Origin: Alcaligenes ammonioxydans
Lineage (GTDB): Bacteria; Pseudomonadota; Gammaproteobacteria; Burkholderiales; Burkholderiaceae_B
Assembly: GCF_019343455.1 (NCBI RefSeq)
Contig: NZ_CP049362.1
Location: 62,001 to 126,000, forward strand
Length of the DNA stretch: 64,000 nucleotides
Direction: 5' to 3'
Within the stretch, counting starts at the first letter, position 1. The number at the start of each line of letters is the position of its first letter. This document shows positions 37,466-46,012 of this stretch, piece after piece. Below the pieces are notes generated by a model, which did not search any database, was not told the DNA's origin, and saw nothing but the letters and a program-made list of their open reading frames with translations. A program made the translations under genes and the position numbers.

Positions 37466-38770
37466 ATGATTACTGACACTGCCGTTTTTGCCTCGGATAC
37501 TGCGCCAGCGTCGTCTTTTGCAAGAAAGGCGCAGGCAGCGCCTGACCGTGTGCGTGTTTCCGATCTGAGCACCTTGCGTGCCCGTTTCAGCGCCCTCTTT
37601 CAGCGCATTGCCGATACCGCTGCGGAGCGCGAGCATACCCGTACCTTGGCCTATGCGCCCATTCTGTGGCTGAAAGATAGCGGTTTTACGGCTCTGCGTG
37701 TACCGCCCCAATGGGGTGGCAGTGGGGTTTCCATCCCGGTGTTCTTTGAGCTGTTTCAGGAACTGGCCGCGGCGGATTCAAACGTCGCTCAAATTCTGCG
37801 GCCTCATTTTGGCTTCATCGATCGACTGTTGATTGATCGGGATGAGACTACGCAAGCGCAATGGCTGCCGCTGGCAGGCCAAGGAGCGATTTTTGGCAAT
37901 GCCACCACCGAGACTGGCCTGGGTGCTGTCGGGCAACTGCACACCACGCTGGAACCTGATCCTGAGCAGGCCGGACAGTGGCGTTTGAATGGCCGCAAGT
38001 TCTATAGCACAGGCACCTTGTACGCAGATTGGGTCACGGTGGTGGCCCGCAGTACCGGGACGGAGCAGGAGGATGAAACGGTACATGCCGTGGTGGCCAC
38101 CAATCAGGAAGGGGTGGAGCGTCTGGATGACTGGCATGGTTTTGGGCAAAGGCTGACGGGGTCCGGTACAACGGTACTGACCGATGTGCTCGTGCCCGAG
38201 AGCGCCATCATCCGTTTCCCGCATCAGGGACCCACCCCCTTGGTGGCCTATTTTCAGCTGGTGCATTTGGCGACCTTGGCGGGTATCGCCCAAGCCTTGC
38301 AGCGGGATGCGGTGGCTTATGTACAGGCGCGCAAACGTGTCTTTAGCCACGGCAGTGCGGCGTTGCCCAAGGATGATCCTTTGGTGCAGCATATCGTGGG
38401 CGAGCTGGCCAGCACGGCTTATATTGCCCAGCTGGCGGTGCGTGATGTGGCGGCTCATTTGCAGAATATTGCGGATCAGCGGCGGGCGGATGTGGCGGTT
38501 CCCCGCGAGACTTTGGATGCCCTGGAACTGCGAACGGCACAGGCGCAAGTGGCGGTGGTGGAGCCGGTTTTGCGGGCGGCCACGCGTCTATTCGACGTGG
38601 GTGGTTCCACGGCCCTGGAGGAATCCCGTCGTCTGGATAGACACTGGCGTAATGCGCGGGCTCTGGCCTCGCACAATCCGGTGATCTACAAGGCCCGTTC
38701 GGTGGGGGATATTTTGTTGAACGAGGCCGAGCCAGTGTATTACTGGCATGTGGGGACGAAGGAGAGTTGA
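37466..38770 (+). CDS. Acyl-CoA-dehydrogenase-fold monooxygenase, SfnB/DszC-like (third copy)
   Basis: 434 residues with an N-terminal extension of about 35 residues relative to the other two copies. It shares GRKFYSTGTLYADWVTVVA, DDWHGFGQRLTGSGTTVLTDV, and a C-terminal LDRHWRNARALASHNPVIYKARSVGD typical of DszC and relatives. It is more diverged than the tandem pair upstream, so a different organosulfur substrate is likely. It is the last gene before a long perfect palindrome that acts as a terminator. Confidence 0.82.
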   Translation: MITDTAVFASDTAPASSFARKAQAAPDRVRVSDLSTLRARFSALFQRIADTAAEREHTRTLAYAPILWLKDSGFTALRVPPQWGGSGVSIPVFFELFQELAAADSNVAQILRPHFGFIDRLLIDRDETTQAQWLPLAGQGAIFGNATTETGLGAVGQLHTTLEPDPEQAGQWRLNGRKFYSTGTLYADWVTVVARSTGTEQEDETVHAVVATNQEGVERLDDWHGFGQRLTGSGTTVLTDVLVPESAIIRFPHQGPTPLVAYFQLVHLATLAGIAQALQRDAVAYVQARKRVFSHGSAALPKDDPLVQHIVGELASTAYIAQLAVRDVAAHLQNIADQRRADVAVPRETLDALELRTAQAQVAVVEPVLRAATRLFDVGGSTALEESRRLDRHWRNARALASHNPVIYKARSVGDILLNEAEPVYYWHVGTKES

Positions 38771-38805
38771 GCCGATGCGGCCAGAGGCGGGGCCGCCTCT
38801 TGGAA

Positions 38806-38840
38806 ACATAAAGGGCACGAATTAATCGTGCCCTTTATGT
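38806..38840. terminator. Bidirectional terminator after the sulfur island
   Basis: A perfect 15-bp inverted repeat (ACATAAAGGGCACGA and its complement) with a 5-base ATTAA loop. T-rich flanks are modest. It lies between the plus-strand sulfur operon and the minus-strand recombinase gene, which ends 54 bp further on. Confidence 0.75.
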
Positions 38841-38893
38841 TGTCAGCTGTGAGCGCGCAGCCTTTCAGGGTAAATCAACGACAAAATAGTACG

Positions 38894-39451
38894 CTAAGCG
38901 CGTGATGAGGCTGGCACCCAGCGATAAAGCGTAGGAACGGATACGTCCAGGTTCTTGGCCACGTCCTTGAGTGGTACACCGCTGGCCAGCAGCTTCTTGG
39001 CTGACTTGATTTTGTTGTCGTTCATCTTGGGTTTGCGACCACCCTTGCGGCCAAGCTGCTTGGCGACTTCCAGCCCGGTACGGGTACGTTCGATTGTCAG
39101 TTCGCGCTCCATCTCGGCCAGGCTGGCCATGACGTGGAAGAAGGACCGACCAGACGGCGTGCTGGTGTCGATGGAGTCGGTGAGGCTTCTGAACTGGATA
39201 CCTTGTGTGCGCAGTTCGTTGACCAGATCGACCAGTTGCTTGACTGAGTGGCCCAAGCGGTCCAGTTTCCAGACCACCAATGTGTCGCCCTCGCGCAGCA
39301 TTTCGAGCGCTTTGACCAAGTTTGGACTATTTGCTCGTGTGCCACTTACCTTGTCTTCAAAGACCTTCTGGCACCCGGCCTGAATCAAAGCTTCGCATTG
39401 CAATTCAAGGTTCTGATCTTGCGTCGAGACGCGCGCATAGCCGATCAGCAT
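38894..39451 (-). CDS. Serine recombinase (resolvase/invertase family)
   Basis: 185 residues. The catalytic serine is Ser9 in GYARVST. VWKLDRLGHS near 62-71 and AEMERELTIERTRTGLEVAK near 115-134 are the other active-site and E-helix blocks. A C-terminal helix-turn-helix (GVPLKDVAKNLDVSVPTLYRWV) binds DNA. Size matches Tn3-type resolvases and Pin-type invertases. It overlaps the HepT gene by 7 bp, so it is translated from the same message. No transposase or terminal inverted repeats were recognised nearby. Confidence 0.9.
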   Translation of the reverse strand: MLIGYARVSTQDQNLELQCEALIQAGCQKVFEDKVSGTRANSPNLVKALEMLREGDTLVVWKLDRLGHSVKQLVDLVNELRTQGIQFRSLTDSIDTSTPSGRSFFHVMASLAEMERELTIERTRTGLEVAKQLGRKGGRKPKMNDNKIKSAKKLLASGVPLKDVAKNLDVSVPTLYRWVPASSRA

Positions 39452-39813
39452 GGCGTGTCGCCGTCTGCATCCTGACGAACGGCAAGTAACTGTTGAAGCA
39501 ACTCCGGTAGTGCTGTCTGCACGGTGTCCCACACCACATCGAGGTTGACGTCGAAGTAGCCGTGGGCGATGCGGTTGCGCATACCGCGCATATTACGCCA
39601 CGGTACTTGTTCGTGTGTCTGAGTGAATTCGATATAGCCATCGATTACCTTCGTAGCAGCCTCGCCAATAATGATAAGGCTCATGATGACGGCTTGCTGG
39701 GTTCGTTTGTCCTCAAGAAAATCTTCTCTGGTCAGGCCCTCTATGAAACCGCATGCATCGGCTGCAGCTTGCTGCATGTGGTCAAGGTAATCCGGAAGAC
39801 GGTACTTGCTCAT
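39445..39813 (-). CDS. hepT: HepT-like toxin (DUF86 HEPN ribonuclease)
   Basis: 122 residues, all-helical HEPN domain. The active-site motif R-x4-H-x-Y is intact as RNRIAHGY near 81-88. HepT cuts RNA and is silenced by its partner nucleotidyltransferase MntA, which AMPylates the tyrosine of this motif. The mntA-like gene lies directly upstream and overlaps by 4 bp, the standard order. Family membership is clear. Confidence 0.88.
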   Translation of the reverse strand: MSKYRLPDYLDHMQQAAADACGFIEGLTREDFLEDKRTQQAVIMSLIIIGEAATKVIDGYIEFTQTHEQVPWRNMRGMRNRIAHGYFDVNLDVVWDTVQTALPELLQQLLAVRQDADGDTPC

Positions 39814-40106
39814 ACCGGTTGCGCCTCTCCAAGCACTTTGGCCCGGAATTTAGGCGGCAGGTCGCCGGGCGTCAGCAAATCGACGTGAATACCAAGCAGC
39901 GATTCTAGCTCGTCTTGCAGGCCTCCCAGGTCGAACAGCGTCGCACCAGGCAGTGCGTCAACCAGCAAATCAATGTCGCTGCCATCCTGGTCGGTGCCAT
40001 GTAGGATTGAGCCGAAGACGCGTGGATTCGCCGTGCGAAAGCGGCTTACGGCTTCACGCACTGCATCTCGGTTCATGTCGAGCACAACAGATGGTCGCAT
40101 GGTCAT
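39810..40106 (-). CDS. mntA: MntA-like minimal nucleotidyltransferase antitoxin
   Basis: 98 residues. The nucleotidyltransferase motif GS-x10-DxD is visible as GSILHGTDQDGSDID at about 32-46. It is the antitoxin of the HepT toxin and acts by adding AMP to the toxin. The start may be ATG 40106 or the internal ATG at 40100, which has a better placed AGGGA. It heads the three-gene minus-strand unit mntA-hepT-recombinase. Confidence 0.87.
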   Translation of the reverse strand: MTMRPSVVLDMNRDAVREAVSRFRTANPRVFGSILHGTDQDGSDIDLLVDALPGATLFDLGGLQDELESLLGIHVDLLTPGDLPPKFRAKVLGEAQPV

Positions 40107-40184
40107 CCCTTGTTATCAAAACTCATCAAAATGGTAAGTTATTGAGAATGGGATTTCAAGACCTGGTTTCTCAGATCGAAATTA

Positions 40185-41039
40185 TTACGAGAGTTGAAAC
40201 AACCTGGCCGCATTGCCATAAAACAGCTTGTCCAGAATCGCATCCTTGAAACCCAGCTGCTGGAAGTCTTCAATACTCTGGCGAATCGGGCGGAAGGTAT
40301 AGGACGAACCAAACAGCAATTGCTCGGACAAGAAGCTATTGGCTGCCTGCACATAGCCCTCATTGCCTGGCTGGAAAATGTACATATCCGGCACCAGATG
40401 CACGTTCTCGTGCAGAAAGGCCAGGCCTATGGCCTGTTGCACATTGGGCCAATAGCCGTGATAGACCACCAAAGGCAGGTCCGGGAAGGCTTTGGCCACT
40501 TTGGCCAGACCAGCCGGGTCGTTGTAGCGTGGGTCTGGCGTGGTAGGGCCACTCATCAAAAAGACGGGCACGTTCAGGTGACGGGCCAACTCGTAAACCG
40601 GCCAGTAAATGGGATCATCAGGATGACGTGCCGGCACACCAAAACCCGGCTCGATATCAATGCCGGACAAGCCCAGCTCCTTGATGGCGCGTTCCGCCTC
40701 GGCCAGGGCCTCCTGCTCGCCTTGCAGAGCCGGGTCTATACCGGCAATGCCCAGCAATGCTTCGTGCCCATGCACGATCTGGTGAATGGTGTCGTTGGGC
40801 AACTGTTGTGATGGCGTGTGGCGGCCGACGACGACCGCTTTGCTCAGCCCGGCCTGGCGTACTTCTTCCAGAAATCCTTCCTGACTCAGCGATCTTTCAA
40901 AGTGGGTATCGCTGCCACGAGTGCCGACACGGCGATTCAGCCAACGCGCAGTGGCATGTTCCGGTGAGCCGGGTTCGGCTCCGAAAAACTTGTGCAGAAA
41001 GGCAGGTCGGCAGCGTAGATCGATTATTTTTTGGCTCAT
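40185..41039 (-). CDS. Amidohydrolase-family (amidohydrolase_2 type) TIM-barrel protein
   Basis: 284 residues with the layout of metal-dependent amidohydrolase_2 proteins: VVYHGYWPN near 195 and a C-terminal [18 protein letters not shown] ending in GNAARLFQL. The usual N-terminal metal motif DxHxH reads DLRCRP, so both histidines are replaced by arginine and metal binding there looks lost or altered. It overlaps the ssuD stop codon by 4 bp (ATGA) and is the last gene of the ssuE-ssuD unit. A hydrolase or decarboxylase acting on the desulfonated product is possible, but the role is open. Confidence 0.78.
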   Translation of the reverse strand: MSQKIIDLRCRPAFLHKFFGAEPGSPEHATARWLNRRVGTRGSDTHFERSLSQEGFLEEVRQAGLSKAVVVGRHTPSQQLPNDTIHQIVHGHEALLGIAGIDPALQGEQEALAEAERAIKELGLSGIDIEPGFGVPARHPDDPIYWPVYELARHLNVPVFLMSGPTTPDPRYNDPAGLAKVAKAFPDLPLVVYHGYWPNVQQAIGLAFLHENVHLVPDMYIFQPGNEGYVQAANSFLSEQLLFGSSYTFRPIRQSIEDFQQLGFKDAILDKLFYGNAARLFQLS

Positions 41040-42196
41040 AATGCAGAAGAAAGTTGCTGGTTTTGAACGCCGCGCGCGTCAAAGGCGCCACCGGTCTGGG
41101 CACGATCACGGACGGTGACGGCACGCTTGCCTAGAAGGGGAAACACCAGCTCGGCAAAGCGGATGGACTCTTCCAGATGCGGATAGCCCGAGAGCACAAA
41201 GGAGTCCGCGCCCAGGTCCATGTATTCCTGCAAGCGCTGGGCCACGGTCTGGGCATCGCCTACCAGGGCGGTGCCTGCTCCGCCGCGTACCAGCCCTACG
41301 CCTGCCCACAGATTGGGCGAGACTTCCAGTTGATCGCGTCGGCCACCATGCAAGGCGGCCATGCGTTTCTGGCCTACCGAGTCCATGCTGGCGTAATTGG
41401 CCTGCGCCTTGGCAATGTCCTCGTCCGTCAATTTGCTGATCAGGCGATCCGCCTCGGCCCAGGCTTCCTCATTGGTTTCGCGCACGATTACGTGCAGGCG
41501 TACACCCAGCCTTACTGTGCGGCCACGGGCGGCGGCACGACGGCGGATGTCCTCAAATTTCTTGCCCACCGCAGCCGGGGGCTCGCCCCAGGTCAGGTAA
41601 GCATCGACGTGCTCGGCAGCCAGCTCGTGTGCGGCGTCCGAGGAGCCACCAAAGTACAAGGGCGGATAGGGTTTTTGCACGGGCGGGAAGAAGTTGCGGC
41701 CATTCTCCACCTTGAAGTGCTTGCCCTGAACATTCACGGTGTCGCCAGAGAGCAATTGACGCCAGATCGTCAGATATTCATTGGCGTATTCGTAGCGGGA
41801 ATCATGGTTCAGAAATACGCCTTCGGCTGCCAGTTCGGTGGCATCGCCGCCAGGCACCACATTCAGCAGCAAACGGCCATGCAGGGCCTGGTCCAAGGAC
41901 GCTGCCTGACGTGCGCTGGCGACTGGCGCGCCCAAAGAGGTGCGCAGGGCCACCAGCAGCTTGATGCGCTGGGTAACAGGAACCAGGCTGGCCGCCACCA
42001 CCCAGGGGTCCAGGCAAGAGGCGCCGGTAGGAATCAGCAAGCCGTCGTAGCCCAGGTTCTCGCTGGTGACGGCAATGCTGCGCAGATATTCGTTGGTAGG
42101 CGCGCGGCCAAAGTCGGATTTGCCCAGATAACGGGTATCGCCCGAGGTGGGCAGGAACCAGAAAATATCGGGTGTGGTGGAGGTGATTTGGCTCAT
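41036..42196 (-). CDS. ssuD: FMNH2-dependent alkanesulfonate monooxygenase
   Basis: 386 residues, strongly like E. coli SsuD along the whole length: [32 protein letters not shown] with the conserved cysteine, [41 protein letters not shown], and [21 protein letters not shown]. It oxygenates alkanesulfonates to aldehyde and sulfite using reduced FMN from SsuE, encoded just upstream (4 bp overlap). The usual SsuABC transporter genes are not next to it. Confidence 0.95.
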   Translation of the reverse strand: MSQITSTTPDIFWFLPTSGDTRYLGKSDFGRAPTNEYLRSIAVTSENLGYDGLLIPTGASCLDPWVVAASLVPVTQRIKLLVALRTSLGAPVASARQAASLDQALHGRLLLNVVPGGDATELAAEGVFLNHDSRYEYANEYLTIWRQLLSGDTVNVQGKHFKVENGRNFFPPVQKPYPPLYFGGSSDAAHELAAEHVDAYLTWGEPPAAVGKKFEDIRRRAAARGRTVRLGVRLHVIVRETNEEAWAEADRLISKLTDEDIAKAQANYASMDSVGQKRMAALHGGRRDQLEVSPNLWAGVGLVRGGAGTALVGDAQTVAQRLQEYMDLGADSFVLSGYPHLEESIRFAELVFPLLGKRAVTVRDRAQTGGAFDARGVQNQQLSSAL

Positions 42197-42780
42197 GCTG
42201 CCTGCGCCTCCAGAACAGAGTTTCGCAGCGGCAAACGCGTTTGAATACTGTGCAGTACCGGCACGGCCAGATCAACGGTGCGCTGGATGTGCTGTTGCAG
42301 GGCGGCGCTGGTGACTTCGCCGTCCTGAATCTCCTCGGGCGTGGCATAGACCCCGATGGGCAGGGTCAGCGCCTGGAAGAAGCTGAACAGGGGACGCAGC
42401 TGATGTTCGATGACCAGGGCATGGCGTTGGCTGCCGCCAGTGGCGGCCAGCAGTACAGGCGTGCCGTTCAGGGCATTCATGTCGACCAGATCGAACAGGT
42501 GCTTGAGCAGGCCCGGAATGCCCGCGCGAAAGATGGGCGAGCCCACGATCAGAAAGTCGGCCTGCTCAATGGCGGTGATGGCCTGATGCGCATGGGCGGG
42601 CAAGGCGTCGGTGGACAGGGCCGCGCCAAGTTCGGGCAGCAGGCTGACCAGCTCGATGTGTTGCACGTCCAGTGCCAGTTGGTCGTTCAGTGTGTCGCGC
42701 AGCGCATCCAGCAGCACTTGCGTGCGGGAGGGACGGTGCAGGCTCCCATTCACAATAACGGTTTTCAGAGGGCGGCTCAT
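42193..42780 (-). CDS. ssuE: NADPH-dependent FMN reductase (SsuE/MsuE type)
   Basis: 195 residues with a flavodoxin-like fold. [12 protein letters not shown] near 10-21 is the FMN phosphate loop, and [17 protein letters not shown] near 78-95 plus [21 protein letters not shown] are diagnostic of the SsuE/MsuE family. It delivers reduced FMN to the adjacent SsuD. ATG 42780 gives the normal N-terminus; the longer frame adds an unsupported 22 residues. Confidence 0.9.
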   Translation of the reverse strand: MSRPLKTVIVNGSLHRPSRTQVLLDALRDTLNDQLALDVQHIELVSLLPELGAALSTDALPAHAHQAITAIEQADFLIVGSPIFRAGIPGLLKHLFDLVDMNALNGTPVLLAATGGSQRHALVIEHQLRPLFSFFQALTLPIGVYATPEEIQDGEVTSAALQQHIQRTVDLAVPVLHSIQTRLPLRNSVLEAQAA

Positions 42781-43094
42781 GGCAATTCCTTGCAGTGAAA
42801 TCAGGACAAGGTGCCACCAGAAAACGGGGGCACCTGTGCGAGTCAATGTCTGGTATTACATGCCTGATCGTTGCTGCCACGAAAGACAATTCGCTCATGT
42901 GTTTATGGCTGACCTGCGCCCTTAGTCTTTTGATTTGCTTATGAAAATCAGTAGGCTTGAATGTGAAAAAATGTGCTGCCAAGTGGCATACCCTTGAACC
43001 GCGATGCAAACCTTATGAGGTATCAGGCAAAAGACGGGAGCACAGATTTTGAGCGGTGCGTTTGGGGTGCGGACAGACAGGTCTGATGCAGGAG

Positions 43095-43167
43095 TGCCAG
43101 AATTGGATAGTGGGCCATCTGCTTGTGCCAGAGTTGGATAGTTTGGCGGCAAATGAATTTTTAGAAT
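43095..43167 (+). promoter_or_regulatory. XylS-type tandem operator and promoter of the dioxygenase gene
   Basis: Two nearly identical sites, TGCCAGAATTGGATA (43095) and TGCCAGAGTTGGATA (43126), start 31 bases apart, three helical turns. Both match the XylS half-site TGCA-N6-GGNTA except for one base. A weak -35 (TAGTTT, 43139) overlaps the second site by two bases, and a good -10 TAGAAT (43162) follows after 17 bases. A leader hairpin (GGCCAATC / GATTGGCC) lies at 43175-43196. The likely activator is the AraC gene at 43758-44765. No gene is seen elsewhere in 42781-43248. Confidence 0.65.
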
Positions 43168-43248
43168 AAAAACAGGCCAATCAGGAGGGATTGGCCCCCG
43201 ACTGTGTGGCAAACACAGCGGTTTTTATTTCCAAGAGAGAGACAAACC

Positions 43249-43761
43249 ATGACTCAACACAGCCCCCCGCCCTATATCGAAATCGAAAAGCGTATCGACA
43301 AGGTACGCGACGCATACGCTCTGGTTGAAGGCCACTTCGATACGTCTGAAGAAACCTCCCCCTGGATTCCTTTCGGCCCCAATATCTGGTTGCGTCATCT
43401 GAGCTTTGATATTCGCAACAACACCTCGGTGCACATTATGCGTGCCGACAAGGGTGGCTCCCTGGGTCGTCACCGTCACCGCGCCGTGGTGACCGGCTAC
43501 ATCCTGTCCGGCAGCCTGCGTTACGAGGAATACGATTGGGTGGCCCGTGCCGGTCATTACATCCACGAAAGCCCCGGTCGCACTCACACCCTGGTGTCGG
43601 ACGAAGGCATGGAAACCCTATTTCACCTGGGCACGCCCATCGAGTTCCTGGACGAGAACGACAACATTCTGGAAATTATTGACGTGTTCTGGATGATCGA
43701 TCACTACACCAGCTACTGTAAGAAGCACAATCTGCCCATCAACCAGTCCATGTTCATCTAA
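43249..43761 (+). CDS. 2,4'-Dihydroxyacetophenone dioxygenase-like cupin protein
   Basis: 170 residues, a single cupin domain. The metal ligands expected in this family are visible as His75 and His77 (GRHRHR) and His113 (GRTHTL). The reference enzyme from Alcaligenes sp. 4HAP cleaves the C-C bond of 2,4'-dihydroxyacetophenone, giving 4-hydroxybenzoate and formate. Length and layout are similar. It is a single-gene unit with tandem AraC/XylS-type sites upstream, and its stop codon overlaps the end of a convergent AraC gene by 4 bp. The 4-hydroxyacetophenone oxidation genes are not adjacent, so the true substrate may differ. Confidence 0.8.
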   Translation: MTQHSPPPYIEIEKRIDKVRDAYALVEGHFDTSEETSPWIPFGPNIWLRHLSFDIRNNTSVHIMRADKGGSLGRHRHRAVVTGYILSGSLRYEEYDWVARAGHYIHESPGRTHTLVSDEGMETLFHLGTPIEFLDENDNILEIIDVFWMIDHYTSYCKKHNLPINQSMFI

Positions 43762-44765
43762 GACGGTTTGAGGCTTGTGTGCCGGGTCTGCCCCGTTTGA
43801 TGGGGCAGCTCCTTGAAGCGCTGTTGATAGTAGGCAGAAAAGCGGCCCAGATGCCCAAAACCATGCGCCAGTGCGACATCGGTGACGTTGGGGCGGGGAC
43901 GGGTTTTCAGAACCTGATGAGCGGCATCCAGTCGCACATTACGCACCCAGTTCATGGGAGATAGCTGATAGTGGCGACGGCACAGCAGATGCAGGAAGCG
44001 GGGACTCACACCTGCTGCCTGAGCCAGATCATCCAGTGAGATGTTGCTGTGCAAATGCGCCAGCACATAGTTCCTGGCCTGGAGTAGACGCATTTTCCCT
44101 GCCCGGGCTGCGGCTCCCATGGACTCATCCACCAGAACCTGGGCAGCCTGTTCATCGGCTGGATGACACAGCAGGAATAAGGCCAGGCTGCTTTCAATAT
44201 GCTGCGTCCAGCTGGCTGAGCGGTCGCCGTTCTGCGCCGGGAGCAGAAGCAGGTGCTGGATGAGGTTGGCCCATTGCGGGCCCCTACAGGGGTCCAGCTT
44301 GTAGACACAGCCTCGGGTCATGCCCTCTTGTGCCAGAGTCTGATGCCCCACACCATCAAACAGGCTGTAGGGGATTTTCACGATCAACTGTTCGCAACCG
44401 GCTTGCCACAAGGTGCGCACATGATGGCGGGGGGAAACTACCGCAATATCACCCGGATAGGCAGTCAGCTTGTGATGCCCGTCGCTGATAAATTCGGCCG
44501 TGCCCTGCAATGCCATCTGCACCAGGCAGAAATCTCCAAAGGCGTCGGCCTGGATTTCCACTTCGGCGCCATAGCCCAGTTTCATTACGCTGATCTGATC
44601 AATATCACGCCGATACAGACGGGTGTTGATGCGCCCTCGGCCCCAGTTCAGGGCATGCCTGGAAATGGCTCGACTCAACGGTTGATGGGACAGCTCGGCG
44701 CTGTGTGAATGAAAGACTGGATGACGGTACAACACCGACAGATCCAGGCCATTTTCTGCCGGCAT
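43758..44765 (-). CDS. AraC/XylS-family transcriptional regulator
   Basis: 335 residues. The N-terminal cupin-like sensor is of the AraC-binding-like type, with DFCLVQMALQGTAEF and VVSPRHHVRTLW. The C-terminal double helix-turn-helix includes DDLAQAAGVSPRFLHLLCRRHYQLSP and TDVALAHGFGHLGRFSAYYQQRF. It is tail-to-tail with the dioxygenase gene, the same arrangement as the other AraC gene at 14756. The direct repeats upstream of the dioxygenase gene are its probable target. Confidence 0.88.
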   Translation of the reverse strand: MPAENGLDLSVLYRHPVFHSHSAELSHQPLSRAISRHALNWGRGRINTRLYRRDIDQISVMKLGYGAEVEIQADAFGDFCLVQMALQGTAEFISDGHHKLTAYPGDIAVVSPRHHVRTLWQAGCEQLIVKIPYSLFDGVGHQTLAQEGMTRGCVYKLDPCRGPQWANLIQHLLLLPAQNGDRSASWTQHIESSLALFLLCHPADEQAAQVLVDESMGAAARAGKMRLLQARNYVLAHLHSNISLDDLAQAAGVSPRFLHLLCRRHYQLSPMNWVRNVRLDAAHQVLKTRPRPNVTDVALAHGFGHLGRFSAYYQQRFKELPHQTGQTRHTSLKPS

Positions 44766-45109
44766 GGGGAACCCCTGTTCCAGAACGTAAGAAGGCGCGT
44801 GAACAGTGCCTAGTGTAGAAGTTGCCCGATTTGGCGGGCATGGGGGCTATCCCTTATCAGGGCAGATGGGTTTGGAAATATCCTTTATTTACAAAAGACT
44901 AACCTTTTTGGTTATTTGGTTTAAGTTTAAATAAAACTACTGGTTTCTCCATGAAGTTATCCAGGCTTGTAGGAGTCAGAGGAGGCTGCGCTTTGACCAC
45001 TGCTCTTTCTGGCTCATGAAGGTGCTTTTAGCATTGTCATGGCGTGGGCATTCTCGTGCCGGCCTTTTTTTGCGACACTGGCTGACACAGCGTGATCTGG
45101 GGTGTTGTT
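44766..45109. other. Gene-free stretch between AraC and modD genes
   Basis: No gene is seen. The part near 44880-44950 is AT-rich with short runs such as GGTTTAAGTTTAAATAAAAC and probably carries the promoter of the minus-strand AraC gene. No clear terminator for modD was identified. Confidence 0.4.
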
Positions 45110-46012
45110 TCATGCCATCCCTTCCATTTTGCTCATGACAAGCGGCTCTTGCGATTGTGCTGGCTCTGTCAGGCTGACTTGCACACCAATGTCTGCTGGT
45201 TTGGCGTAGTGCAGACTGCTGGTTACCAGAGCGTTCACGCCCGTTGCGGCATAGGCGGCGGCATTACCGGCATGAATCCCGCCCGCAGCCAGAATGGTGA
45301 GCGTAGGATGGGCCTTGCGCAATGCAGGTACGATTTGCATCAGGGTTTCGGGCGGTATCTTGTCGAACTGCACCACGTCCGCGCCCGCCTGGGCGGCGCT
45401 ATAGGCTTCGCGCAGATCCGCCGCTTCGATCACGATTTTCTTCTCGCACAAGGCATATTTGTGGTGGGCAATCGCACGGCCGACTTCTTCCCAGCCGCCC
45501 ATCAGTGCTCGATGCTGCGGGAAGATCAAAATAGTTTCCCCCAGGCCCAGACGATGCGGCATGGCCCCGCCCGACAGGGTGGCTTTCAAGGCCAGCTTGC
45601 GTACGCCGGGGGCATGTTTGCGGGTGGTCAGCACGGCTACCGAGGCATTGACTGTTTGCACGGCCTGCACGACTTGCTGGGTCAGGGTAGCGATGCCACA
45701 GGCAAACTCCAGCAGGTTCTGGCCGACTTTCCAGGCACGCAGCAGGGACTGAGCCGAGCCTTGGGCCAGCAGGACCGTCTGACCGGGCAAGGCTGCCACG
45801 CCGCTGGGGGTGTAGTGCTGGGTCTGCCCGCCGCAAGAGCGCACAATCTCGGCTACCTCCTCTGTGCCCGCCACGCGAATGTGCTCACGGACCACGTAAC
45901 GCAGTGTGGTGTTCTGCTTGTGCAGGCCCAGCATATGGCTGGTCAGATCCAGGTAGGACGCATCCTCGCCAATCCATTGGTCGATTTGGCTTTGTTCAAA
46001 AAAAACCGTCAT
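45110..46012 (-). CDS. modD: ModD protein (quinolinate phosphoribosyltransferase-like, molybdenum locus)
   Basis: 300 residues of the NadC fold. Visible blocks: EFACGIATLTQQVV, TTRKHAPGVRKLALKATLSGGAMPHRLGLGE near 128-160, and the C-terminal ILAAGGIHAGNAAAYAATGVNALVTSS. ModD proteins are NadC paralogues encoded within molybdate transport operons; their biochemical role is unsettled. The gene overlaps modB by 4 bp, which supports ModD over a true NadC. ATG 46012 is chosen from that overlap. Confidence 0.85.
   Translation of the reverse strand: MTVFFEQSQIDQWIGEDASYLDLTSHMLGLHKQNTTLRYVVREHIRVAGTEEVAEIVRSCGGQTQHYTPSGVAALPGQTVLLAQGSAQSLLRAWKVGQNLLEFACGIATLTQQVVQAVQTVNASVAVLTTRKHAPGVRKLALKATLSGGAMPHRLGLGETILIFPQHRALMGGWEEVGRAIAHHKYALCEKKIVIEAADLREAYSAAQAGADVVQFDKIPPETLMQIVPALRKAHPTLTILAAGGIHAGNAAAYAATGVNALVTSSLHYAKPADIGVQVSLTEPAQSQEPLVMSKMEGMA

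Noticed and set aside
38806..38840. The 15-bp palindrome as a res or recombination site of the nearby recombinase
   Set aside because: Position directly after an operon end and perfect hairpin form fit a terminator better; no spaced subsites typical of res were seen.
43081..43142. The repeated TGCCAGA...GGATAGT units as a CRISPR remnant
   Set aside because: Only two short copies, no cas genes, and the position upstream of a promoter next to an AraC gene fits an operator.
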